In this document: positions 1-5,448 of the stretch, piece after piece
Numbering within the stretch: the stretch's first letter is position 1
Layout: the number at the start of each line of letters is the position of its first letter
Assembly: GCA_003505715.1 (NCBI GenBank)
Contig: DNXU01000276.1
Location: forward strand, 1 to 5,448
From: Cyanobacteria bacterium UBA8803
Lineage (GTDB): Bacteria; Cyanobacteriota; Cyanobacteriia; Cyanobacteriales; Coleofasciculaceae
DNA length: 5,448 nucleotides
Direction of reading: 5' to 3'
Notes under the pieces: model-generated
Database searches by the model: none
Told to the model about the DNA's origin: nothing
The model's input: the letters and a program-made list of their open reading frames with translations, nothing else
Made by a program: the position numbers and the translations under genes

Positions 1-2
1 AT

Positions 3-22
3 TCTAGTAATTATATACTAGA
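3..22. repeat. Perfect 7-bp dyad, left edge
   Basis: TCTAGTA (3-9) is followed by a six-base AT loop and its exact reverse complement TACTAGA (16-22). It could be a small hairpin or a binding site for a dimeric regulator. No T-run follows, so it is not an obvious terminator. Nothing in the window identifies its function. Confidence 0.35.
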
Positions 23-113
23 TCTTCCCGCTCTAAGTCTCAATTGAAATAGACTTTAATATCACCGGAGATAACAGGGGGATACCTAAAGAACCGTTTG
101 TTAAGTTGGAGCG

Positions 114-136
114 AAGTCTCACTGATGTTGAGATTT
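114..136 (+). other. Hairpin in non-coding region
   Basis: AAGTCTCA (114-121) can pair with TGAGATTT (129-136), giving eight pairs including one G-U, around the loop CTGATGT. A T-rich but interrupted stretch follows (137-157). It may be a weak transcript end for a gene lying to the left of the window. The structure is short and could be chance. Confidence 0.25.
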
Positions 137-286
137 AGTGTTTGGTTTGATTTTACTAAGATCTGTCTTGAAAGTCGGGAATGGGTTTACCTTTAACCTA
201 AACACTATCCAGGGCGATCCAATAAATTCTATACACATCTACCCAATTCCCCTCACACCGGGTCGCCGCTACATTTTTCCATGATG

Positions 287-311
287 AAAAGGCGTGCGAT
301 CGCTTTTTTTT
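287..311 (+). terminator. A-tract/T-tract hairpin built on a HIP1 site
   Basis: AAAAGGCG (287-294) pairs with CGCTTTTT (301-308) around a six-base loop, giving eight pairs with one G-U wobble. The T-run is eight bases long (304-311). This is the shape of an intrinsic terminator, and the A-tract on the other arm would make it potentially bidirectional. The 3' arm and loop contain the HIP1 octamer GCGATCGC (296-303). It may end a transcript coming from the left; no gene for that transcript is visible here. Confidence 0.4.
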
Positions 312-317
312 AGATAA

Positions 318-350
318 CCTGCCAGCACACTTGCTTGGAGCAGGCTTTTT
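318..350 (+). terminator. Terminator-like hairpin with T5
   Basis: CCTGC (318-322) pairs with GCAGG (340-344). Inside this, CAGCA can pair with TGCTTG if one T is bulged, extending the stem. The stem is followed by C and then five Ts (346-350). It lies only six bases after the T-run of the preceding hairpin, so the two together look like a tandem transcription stop on the plus strand. Confidence 0.45.
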
Positions 351-357
351 AGCCCTT

Positions 358-436
358 ATACCAAGTTGCTTCTCAAAGAGAGTAGTTTCTCTCCCCCAGC
401 TCTGGCTATCTACTACTATGAGCCGCAACTCGGTAT
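358..436. mobile_element. 79-bp inverted-repeat element, MITE-like relic
   Basis: The left end ATACCAAGTTGC (358-369) and the right end GCAACTCGGTAT (425-436) are inverted repeats matching at 11 of 12 positions. If the outermost TA on each side (359-360 and 434-435) is read as a duplicated TA target, the core element starts CC and ends GG, as expected for elements that insert at TA. The inside has a further GAGAG/CTCTC stem (378-382 with 389-393) and no open reading frame of note. Small non-autonomous elements of this kind are common in cyanobacterial spacers. The link to a TA-targeting transposase family such as IS630 is an inference from the ends only. Confidence 0.4.
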
Positions 437-561
437 GAGGGGGTAGCACAAGCTGAGTGACTACGTCTGTGGTTTGAGGGAGTATCTACCACTAGAAAGA
501 TGCTCTCACGTTTCAAAGAGGAGACAATCTAATCCAGCTTTAAACAAGCCTCTAATCTTCT

Positions 562-597
562 CTTCCCAAAAGATATTTTACTTGGGGGAAGCTTTTT
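562..597 (+). terminator. Terminator-like hairpin in treZ leader
   Basis: CTTCCC (562-567) pairs exactly with GGGAAG (586-591). Two further A-T pairs (AA 568-569 with TT 582-583) are possible if two Gs bulge. The stem is followed by C and five Ts (593-597). It ends about 84 bases before the treZ start codon. It may close an upstream transcript, or, if the treZ promoter lies further left, act as a leader attenuator. Its 5' arm shares 562-564 with an alternative pairing of 516-524 with 556-564. Confidence 0.35.
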
Positions 598-626
598 ATA
601 TGTACATTACCTAATCGACATCTTAG

Positions 627-654
627 TTGATTTGAACTCAATAAAACCTAGATA
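627..654 (+). promoter_or_regulatory. Weak candidate treZ promoter
   Basis: TTGATT (627-632) lies 16 bases before TAGATA (649-654), which would place a transcription start shortly before the ribosome binding site. The first hexamer matches the -35 consensus at four positions, but the second matches TATAAT at only three. A promoter here would start downstream of the T-run hairpin at 562-597. This is a low-confidence guess from spacing and composition, and stress-induced treZ genes may use alternative sigma factors that this search would miss. Confidence 0.18.
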
Positions 655-666
655 CCAAACTACAGT

Positions 667-672
667 AAAGGA
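667..672 (+). promoter_or_regulatory. treZ ribosome binding site
   Basis: AAAGGA lies eight bases before the GTG at 681. An in-frame TAA at 666-668 excludes any longer N-terminus, and the next in-frame ATG is at residue 39, inside the conserved N-terminal domain. The site therefore fixes GTG 681 as the start. Confidence 0.75.
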
Positions 673-680
673 CATTAAAC

Positions 681-2513
681 GTGAAAATTGGTTCTAATTA
701 TCTGGGTGAAGATCGTTGTGAATTTACGGTTTGGGCACCATTTTACGAAGAGGTAGCCGTACAAATAGTCTCTCCAGACCAGCGCCTCATCCCTATGCAA
801 AACGATGAATGGGGTTACTGGCAAGCCGTAGTTGAAAATATTCAGCCAGGAACGCTTTATTTTTACAAACTCGACGGCGACTTAAATAGACCTGATCCTG
901 CATCGCACTCTCAACCTGAAGATATATACGGACCTTCTGAGGTTGTCGATCATGCTCAGATGAACTGGACTGACAGCCAATGGTTTGGCATTCCCTTAGA
1001 GGATATGATTATCTACGAAGTGCATGTCGGCACCTTCACCCCAGCAGGCACCTTTGAAGCAATTATTTCTCGTTTGCAGGAATTGCGGCAGTTGGGGGTG
1101 AATGCGATCGAACTGATGCCAATTGGCCAATTTCCTGGTAACCGTAACTGGGGCTATGATGGGGTGTTTCCCTTTGCTGCTCAACATTCCTACGGTGGCC
1201 CCTCTGGACTCAAAAAACTGGTTGATGCAGCTCATCAGCAAGGAATAGCAATATTTCTCGATGTCATCTACAATCATTTTGGCCCAGATGGCAACTTCAT
1301 GAATGATTACGGGCCCTACTTTACAGCCAGCTATAGAACAGCGTGGGGGAATGCCATTAACTTTGATAATACCTACAGTTACGGCGTCCGGAACTACTTT
1401 ATCCAGAATGCCCTCTATTGGTTTGAAAACTTTCATATTGACGCCCTCCGCTTAGATGCTAGCGATCACATCTTTGATATGGGTGTTAAACACTTCTTAC
1501 AAGAACTTGCAGAAACTACAGAGGCTTTTTCTCAAAAACAAGGTAGAAAATTTTATCTAACCGCCGAGAACGATTTAAGCGATACCAAAATTATTCGTCC
1601 TATTACAGCGTGCGGTTATGGTATAGATGCCCAATGGAACGATGCCTTTCACCACTGCTTGCATACCCTACTCACAGGTGAGCAAGCTGGATATTACGAA
1701 GATTACGGCACCTGCGCACAGATGGCCAAAGCAATTAAAGAAGGATTTGTCTACTCCGGACAATACTCGCCATTCCGTAAAAAATTTCATGGCAGCGACT
1801 CCAGTGCTATCCCCGGTCATAAATTTATCGTATTCACCCAAAACCATGACCAAGTCGGCAACCGAATGCTAGGCGAACGCCTATCCCAGCTAGTTTCTTT
1901 TGAAGCCTTAAAACTAGCTGCTGGTGTCCTTCTCCTCTCTGCCAACATTCCCCTCCTCTTTATGGGAGAAGAATACGCCGAAGACGCCCCCTTCCTCTAC
2001 TTTATCAGCCACACAGACCCCGATTTAATAGAAGTGGTGAGAGAGGGCAGAAAAAAAGACTTTGCCGCCTTTCATTTAGAAGGAGAATATTTAGATCCCG
2101 AAAGTCCCGATACTTTCAATAAGTCTAAAGTGACCTGGGAAAAACGCTACCAAGGTAAACACCAAATCATGCTAGCCCTTTACCAGCATCTAATTCAACT
2201 ACGCCGCACTATCCCAGCTCTAAAAGTCCTCGACAAGCAAAATTTAGAAGCCTCAGCCATAGAGTCAGATCAACTTATATTGCTCCGGCGTGGCAGTAGC
2301 GACAGCCAAATCTTCTGTGTAATGAACTTTAATGAAAAAGAAGTTACCACCTCCCTCTCCCCAGGAGAAATTTGGCACAAGATTCTCGATTCTGCCGAGC
2401 CTAAATGGCTAGGTTCCGGCTCAACCATGCCCGATCAAATAATCCACGAACAGCAAGTATCAATTCCCTCCCAAAGTTTTGCCCTCTACGAACTAGAAGG
2501 CAGTAGGCAGTAG
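681..2513 (+). CDS. treZ: Malto-oligosyltrehalose trehalohydrolase TreZ
   Basis: This 610-residue cytoplasmic glycoside hydrolase (GH13) cuts the alpha-1,4 bond next to the trehalose unit of maltooligosyl trehalose, releasing free trehalose. Residues 1 to about 95 form the N-terminal beta-sandwich (CBM48-like; EFTVWAP near residue 18). The (beta/alpha)8 barrel follows, with conserved region I DVIYNH (194-199), region II DALRLDASDHIFD (254-266, nucleophile D259), region III LTAEND (acid/base E296), and region IV FTQNHDQVGNR (H389, transition-state D390). The PFLYF and DPDLIEVVREGR stretches are typical of TreZ. A C-terminal beta domain occupies about residues 515-607. Length and all catalytic residues are intact. 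GTG is the start, set by a good ribosome site and an upstream in-frame stop. treY follows after 131 bp and makes its substrate, so co-expression is likely. The last residues GSRQ and the TAG stop are encoded by a heptamer repeat. Very confident in the family; the species-level role is inferred. Confidence 0.97.
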   Translation: MKIGSNYLGEDRCEFTVWAPFYEEVAVQIVSPDQRLIPMQNDEWGYWQAVVENIQPGTLYFYKLDGDLNRPDPASHSQPEDIYGPSEVVDHAQMNWTDSQWFGIPLEDMIIYEVHVGTFTPAGTFEAIISRLQELRQLGVNAIELMPIGQFPGNRNWGYDGVFPFAAQHSYGGPSGLKKLVDAAHQQGIAIFLDVIYNHFGPDGNFMNDYGPYFTASYRTAWGNAINFDNTYSYGVRNYFIQNALYWFENFHIDALRLDASDHIFDMGVKHFLQELAETTEAFSQKQGRKFYLTAENDLSDTKIIRPITACGYGIDAQWNDAFHHCLHTLLTGEQAGYYEDYGTCAQMAKAIKEGFVYSGQYSPFRKKFHGSDSSAIPGHKFIVFTQNHDQVGNRMLGERLSQLVSFEALKLAAGVLLLSANIPLLFMGEEYAEDAPFLYFISHTDPDLIEVVREGRKKDFAAFHLEGEYLDPESPDTFNKSKVTWEKRYQGKHQIMLALYQHLIQLRRTIPALKVLDKQNLEASAIESDQLILLRRGSSDSQIFCVMNFNEKEVTTSLSPGEIWHKILDSAEPKWLGSGSTMPDQIIHEQQVSIPSQSFALYELEGSRQ

Positions 2514-2514
2514 G
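2499..2514. repeat. (GGCAGTA)2 heptanucleotide repeat at treZ end
   Basis: GGCAGTA occurs twice in tandem (2499-2505 and 2506-2512) and continues with GG. It resembles the short tandemly repeated repetitive (STRR) heptamers known from cyanobacterial spacers. Here it overlaps the treZ 3' end: GGC AGT AGG CAG TAG encodes Gly-Ser-Arg-Gln-stop. Two copies is the minimum for a tandem repeat, so it may be a young or shrunken array. Confidence 0.55.
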
Positions 2515-2517
2515 TAA

Positions 2518-2540
2518 GAAAGCTTATACAGTAAGCTCTC
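2518..2540 (+). other. Small hairpin in treZ-treY spacer
   Basis: AGCTTA (2521-2526) pairs exactly with TAAGCT (2532-2537) around the loop TACAG. Two outer pairs (GA 2518-2519 with TC 2539-2540) form past an A-C mismatch. It lies five bases after the treZ stop. The bases that follow are TAAAAATATCTTT rather than a T-run, so it is a poor intrinsic terminator. It might protect the treZ message from 3' decay or mark a processing site. Confidence 0.3.
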
Positions 2541-2548
2541 TAAAAATA

Positions 2549-2590
2549 TCTTTGCGACCTTGGCGAAAACCTTTGCGAACTTCGCATTAA
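2549..2590. repeat. Degenerate TTTGCGA repeat cluster in spacer
   Basis: The spacer contains successive related units: CTTTGCGAC (from 2550), CTTGGCGAA (from 2559), CTTTGCGAA (from 2571) and CTTCGCATT (from 2580), ending in an A-run. Each unit is a variant of a CTTTGCGNN nonamer, with a three-base AAC insertion between the second and third. G-C-rich units of the CTTTGCG/CCTTGGCG type followed by TTAAA are a familiar intergenic repeat in cyanobacteria (recollection, not searched). No open frame crosses it. Its role is unknown. Confidence 0.5.
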
Positions 2591-2644
2591 AAAATAACTC
2601 CATATTTAGTAGTCCACAACCTTTCTTAAAAGCGAGCCTTGAAC

Positions 2645-5448
2645 ATGAGAATTCCTACAGCCACCTACCGACTCCAATTTCACGCCGATTTTAAGTTTGA
2701 GGCAGCAAAAGCGATCGTTCCTTATCTAGTCGAATTAGGAATATCTGACCTCTATGCCTCGCCAATATTTAAAGCGAGAGCAGGCAGTACTCACGGCTAT
2801 GATGTAGTAGATCCCACTCAAATCAACCTAGAATTAGGGACACCAGAAGATTTTGAAGAGCTAGTCAGCCAAATTCAACAAAATAACATGGGATGGGTGC
2901 AAGATATCGTGCCCAACCATATGGCTTATGATAGCGAAAACCTTTGGTTAATGGATGTTCTAGAACACGGACATGACTCGGACGCTCTGGACTACTTCGA
3001 TATTGAATGGGAGCATACTTATGAAGATATCAATGGTCGAGTACTGGCTCCAATGCTGGGAAATTTTTATGGAGAATGCTTGGAAAACGGCGAGATTCAA
3101 CTCAACTACGATGAAAATGGATTAAGCGTTAATTATTTTGGTTTAAAGTTACCCGTCCGTATAGAATCCTATGCCCGGTTCATTACGCAAAATTTAGGAT
3201 ATTTAGGCAGGTCGCTGGGCAGAAGACATCCAGATTTTATCAAATTTCTGGGTATTCTTTACCTCATCAAAAGCGCTCCAGGTGAAACCAAAGGCAAAGA
3301 ACGGTATGACCAAATTGCTTTTGTAAAAGGGCTGTTGTGGGAACTCTACACCCAAAACCCGGAAGTTAAAGAATTTATTGATAGTAACATCAAGCTATTT
3401 AATGGCGAAAAAGGCAATCCGGAAAGTTTCAACCTTCTAGATAGCTTGCTAAACGAACAGTTCTACCGTCTATCCTTCTGGAAAGTCGGTGCTGAAGAAA
3501 TTAATTATCGCCGCTTTTTTACGGTGAACGAACTGATTTCAGTTAAAGTTCAAGAAATTAAAGTATTCAACAAAACCCATGCTCTGATTAGCCAGCTAGT
3601 TGAAGAAGGAAAAGTAACGGGCTTAAGAATAGACCACATTGATGGCTTGTACGACCCCACAGAATATCTAAAACGATTGCGGGAAAAAATGGGTGATGTC
3701 TACCTCACCGTAGAAAAGATTTTAGAACTCAAGGAAAGGTTGCCTGAGACTTGGCCTATCCAAGGCACCAGCGGCTATGATTTTTTAAACTATGTTAATG
3801 GTATTTTTTGTAACGAAAAGAGCGAAAAACAGTTAACTCATCTCTATAAAGAGTTTACAGGCATTGACACTCCTTACAGCCAACTATTTTTTGAAAAGAA
3901 ACAGCTAATTGTTGAAAAAAACTTGGCCGGAGATGTCGATAATCTGGCTCAAATATTGAAAAAGATTGCAGGTCAATCGAAAAAAGGGATTGACTTTACC
4001 ATGAATGGGTTGAAAAGAACCCTAGCAGAAATACTGGTGCTTTTCCCAGTTTATCGCACCTACGTCAACGGAGACGAATTGAGCGCAGCAGACCACTCTT
4101 ACATTAAGAAAGTTATTGAAAAAGCACGAGGCCATATTCCCTTGTTGTTGAACGAACTAAACTTTATTGAAAAAGTTCTTTTGCGGGAATGGGAGGACTC
4201 GTTAACAGAAGAGCAAAAAGCGCTGCGGCTGCACTTTATCATGAGGCTGCAACAGTTAACTGGCCCTTTAATGGCTAAAGGAATTGAAGATACCCTATTT
4301 TACGTGTATAACCGCCTGCTATCCTTGAATGAAGTAGGAGGCCATCCCGGAAAATTTGGCCTTACGCTCGCGGAGTTTCATGAATTCAATCAAAAACAAA
4401 GTACCGTTTGGCCTCACAAGATGAATGCCACAGCCACCCATGACACTAAGCGAGGTGAGGATGCCCGGGCGCGGTTGAATGTGCTTTCAGAAATTCCAGA
4501 GGAATGGGAAAAGCAGGTAAAACGGTGGAGCGAACTCAATCAATCCCAGAAAATTACTGTGCGCGACCAAGCGGTTCCCGTTGGTAATGATGAGTACTTC
4601 TTTTATCAGGCATTGCTTGGGGCTTATCCGTTTGATGAAAAGGAAAATGCTGGGTTTGTGGGACGGGTGAAAGACTACATGCTTAAATCTGTCAGAGAAG
4701 CGAAGCTCTATACAGCTTGGTTGCGCCCGGATACGGAGTATGAGGAGGGATTTTTGAGTTTTGTTGAGCGGGTTTTAGAACCTGCTGAATCGAATCAATT
4801 TCTACAAGAGTTTTTGCCGTTCCAGAGATGGGTAGCTGGGTATGGTATCTTTAACTCGCTTTCCCAAACCTTACTGAAAGCTACAGCTCCTGGTGTGCCC
4901 GATTTTTATCAAGGGACGGAATTATGGGATTTGAGCATGGTAGATCCAGATAATCGCCGTCCGGTTGATTACTCAGTCAGAACGGAGGTTTTAAAGGATA
5001 TTAAAGAGAGAGCAAAAACAGATACTATCCAGCTCATTGATGAGTTACTTGATTCTAAAGAAGATGGCCGGATTAAGCTATTTTTAACCTATCAAGTTTT
5101 ACAGGCGAGGCAGGAGAATTTAGAGCTTTTCCAGAAAGGAGATTACCAGCCTCTTGAGGTAGTTGGCAAGTTTAACGAGCATGTGGTGGCGTTTGCTAGA
5201 CGTTTTGGTGATGCGATCGCAATTGCAGTCACCCCCCGCTTTTTGACGACGCTGGTTGAACCAGGAGAGTATCCTCTCGGCGAACCAGTCTGGGCGGATA
5301 CGCAGTTAGAACTACCCCTAGGATCGCCCGATACCTGGCGTAATGCCATTACGGATGGCACAATTTCGGGAAATGGCAGGATACAAATCGGTAAAATTTT
5401 GGCGCAGTTTCCCGTAGCTTTACTATTAGGAGGGATGAGGGATGAGGG
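2645..5448 (+). CDS. treY: Malto-oligosyltrehalose synthase TreY (3' end outside window)
   Basis: TreY is a cytoplasmic GH13 intramolecular transglucosylase that converts the reducing-end alpha-1,4 bond of malto-oligosaccharides to alpha,alpha-1,1, making the TreZ substrate. It starts MRIPTATYRLQF, the usual TreY N-terminus. Visible landmarks are GSTHGYDVVDP (47-57), region I DIVPNH (87-92), FYRLSFWK and NYRRFF (about 273-292), GLRIDHIDGL (nucleophile D330), LTVEKIL (acid/base E357), LTGPLMAKGIEDT (about 538-550), ATATHDTKRGED (H599, transition-state D600) and VPDFYQGTELWDLSMVDPDN (751-770). All catalytic residues are intact and no frameshift was seen. The 934 visible codons match full-length cyanobacterial TreY, so only a few residues should be missing; FPVALL near the end is the usual C-terminal strand. 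The ATG at 2645 is chosen by family alignment: an in-frame TAA at 2627-2629 leaves only TTG 2639 as an alternative. The ribosome site is weak (GAG at 2634-2636), suggesting lower expression or dependence on treZ translation. Confidence 0.96.
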   Translation, partial: MRIPTATYRLQFHADFKFEAAKAIVPYLVELGISDLYASPIFKARAGSTHGYDVVDPTQINLELGTPEDFEELVSQIQQNNMGWVQDIVPNHMAYDSENLWLMDVLEHGHDSDALDYFDIEWEHTYEDINGRVLAPMLGNFYGECLENGEIQLNYDENGLSVNYFGLKLPVRIESYARFITQNLGYLGRSLGRRHPDFIKFLGILYLIKSAPGETKGKERYDQIAFVKGLLWELYTQNPEVKEFIDSNIKLFNGEKGNPESFNLLDSLLNEQFYRLSFWKVGAEEINYRRFFTVNELISVKVQEIKVFNKTHALISQLVEEGKVTGLRIDHIDGLYDPTEYLKRLREKMGDVYLTVEKILELKERLPETWPIQGTSGYDFLNYVNGIFCNEKSEKQLTHLYKEFTGIDTPYSQLFFEKKQLIVEKNLAGDVDNLAQILKKIAGQSKKGIDFTMNGLKRTLAEILVLFPVYRTYVNGDELSAADHSYIKKVIEKARGHIPLLLNELNFIEKVLLREWEDSLTEEQKALRLHFIMRLQQLTGPLMAKGIEDTLFYVYNRLLSLNEVGGHPGKFGLTLAEFHEFNQKQSTVWPHKMNATATHDTKRGEDARARLNVLSEIPEEWEKQVKRWSELNQSQKITVRDQAVPVGNDEYFFYQALLGAYPFDEKENAGFVGRVKDYMLKSVREAKLYTAWLRPDTEYEEGFLSFVERVLEPAESNQFLQEFLPFQRWVAGYGIFNSLSQTLLKATAPGVPDFYQGTELWDLSMVDPDNRRPVDYSVRTEVLKDIKERAKTDTIQLIDELLDSKEDGRIKLFLTYQVLQARQENLELFQKGDYQPLEVVGKFNEHVVAFARRFGDAIAIAVTPRFLTTLVEPGEYPLGEPVWADTQLELPLGSPDTWRNAITDGTISGNGRIQIGKILAQFPVALLLGGMRDE
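5213..5220. repeat. HIP1 octamer GCGATCGC inside treY
   Basis: This is a full copy of the highly iterated palindrome HIP1, a signature of many cyanobacterial genomes. Within treY it encodes part of Asp-Ala-Ile-Ala. A second full copy lies at 296-303, and the partial core GCGATCG occurs at 1104-1110 and 2711-2717. The set supports a cyanobacterial source; no function at this site is implied. Confidence 0.8.
5432..5448. repeat. (GGGATGA)2+ heptanucleotide repeat at treY end
   Basis: GGGATGA occurs twice (5432-5438 and 5439-5445), followed by GGG at the window edge, so a third copy may begin there. It is an STRR-type cyanobacterial heptamer. It is read in frame as the treY C-terminus Gly-Met-Arg-Asp-Glu-Gly. 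If the array continues unchanged, the next codons would be GGA TGA, a stop at 5450-5452. The true array length cannot be seen. Confidence 0.55.

Larger units (their letters stand above)
1..680. other. Gene-free 5' region upstream of treZ
   Basis: I see no convincing protein gene in these 680 bases. The left 200 bases are stop-rich in the forward frames. The only longer open stretch is an 83-codon minus-strand frame (198-449), which runs straight through T-run hairpins and an inverted-repeat element, resembles no family I recognise, and is best read as chance. The region holds a dyad at the left edge (3-22), a hairpin at 114-136, two adjacent terminator-like hairpins (287-311 and 318-350), an imperfect inverted-repeat element (358-436), a further T-run hairpin (562-597) and the treZ ribosome binding site. 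It probably combines the tail of an upstream transcript, a mobile-element relic and the treZ leader. A small RNA cannot be excluded. Confidence 0.6.

Noticed and set aside
198..449. 83-codon minus-strand open frame in the treZ upstream region
   Set aside because: It crosses two T-run hairpins and most of the inverted-repeat element, shows no recognisable domain and has low-complexity Lys/Ser/Arg stretches. It is explained by the repeat content rather than by a gene.
1..680. tRNA, rRNA, riboswitch or CRISPR array in the non-coding region
   Set aside because: I saw no cloverleaf with a T-loop motif, no rRNA-like sequence, no recognisable riboswitch core, and no regularly spaced direct repeats of CRISPR length.
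996..1436. 146-codon minus-strand open frame
   Set aside because: It lies wholly antisense to the conserved TreZ barrel. Its translation resembles no known family and is a codon shadow of treZ.
1627..1872. 81-codon plus-strand frame and 61-codon minus-strand frame (1668-1853)
   Set aside because: Both lie inside treZ in other frames, and the treZ frame carries the conserved FTQNHD catalytic motif there.
2283..2298. Further single GGCAGTA heptamers inside coding sequence (2292-2298 and 2783-2789)
   Set aside because: They are single copies within conserved coding sequence. The second encodes part of the conserved GST of TreY, so coincidence is the simplest explanation.
5143..5361. 72-codon minus-strand open frame
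   Set aside because: It is antisense to the treY C-terminal domain and has no recognisable features.
2645..5448. Possible frameshift or pseudogene in treY, because no stop codon is present
   Set aside because: The frame reads through 934 codons with every TreY landmark in order. The missing stop is explained by the window edge.

Overview
The window looks like chromosomal DNA of a filamentous or otherwise repeat-rich cyanobacterium. The evidence is the HIP1 octamer GCGATCGC (296-303 and 5213-5220) with several partial copies, short heptanucleotide tandem repeats at gene ends, a small inverted-repeat element, and two proteins that read like cyanobacterial TreZ and TreY. This assignment is an inference; no species is claimed.

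Layout. Positions 1-680 carry no convincing protein gene. This long 5' region holds a left-edge dyad, several hairpins (three followed by T-runs, so terminator-like), a 79-bp imperfect inverted-repeat element (358-436), and the ribosome binding site of the first gene. Positions 681-2513 encode a complete TreZ (maltooligosyltrehalose trehalohydrolase, 610 aa, GTG start). Positions 2514-2644 are a 131-bp spacer with a small hairpin and a cluster of degenerate TTTGCGA-type repeats. Positions 2645-5448 encode TreY (maltooligosyltrehalose synthase), which is open to the right edge: 934 codons are visible and the stop lies outside.

The two enzymes form the TreY-TreZ route to trehalose. TreY turns the reducing-end alpha-1,4 bond of a malto-oligosaccharide (from glycogen) into an alpha,alpha-1,1 bond, and TreZ cuts off free trehalose. 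In cyanobacteria this pathway is tied to desiccation and salt tolerance. The shared strand and order suggest co-transcription, although the 131-bp spacer with a hairpin leaves room for differential expression.

No new defence, mobile or biosynthetic system is visible. The most unusual observation is that both tre genes end inside heptanucleotide tandem repeats, (GGCAGTA)2 for treZ and (GGGATGA)2 for treY. The repeats supply the last codons, and in treZ also the stop.
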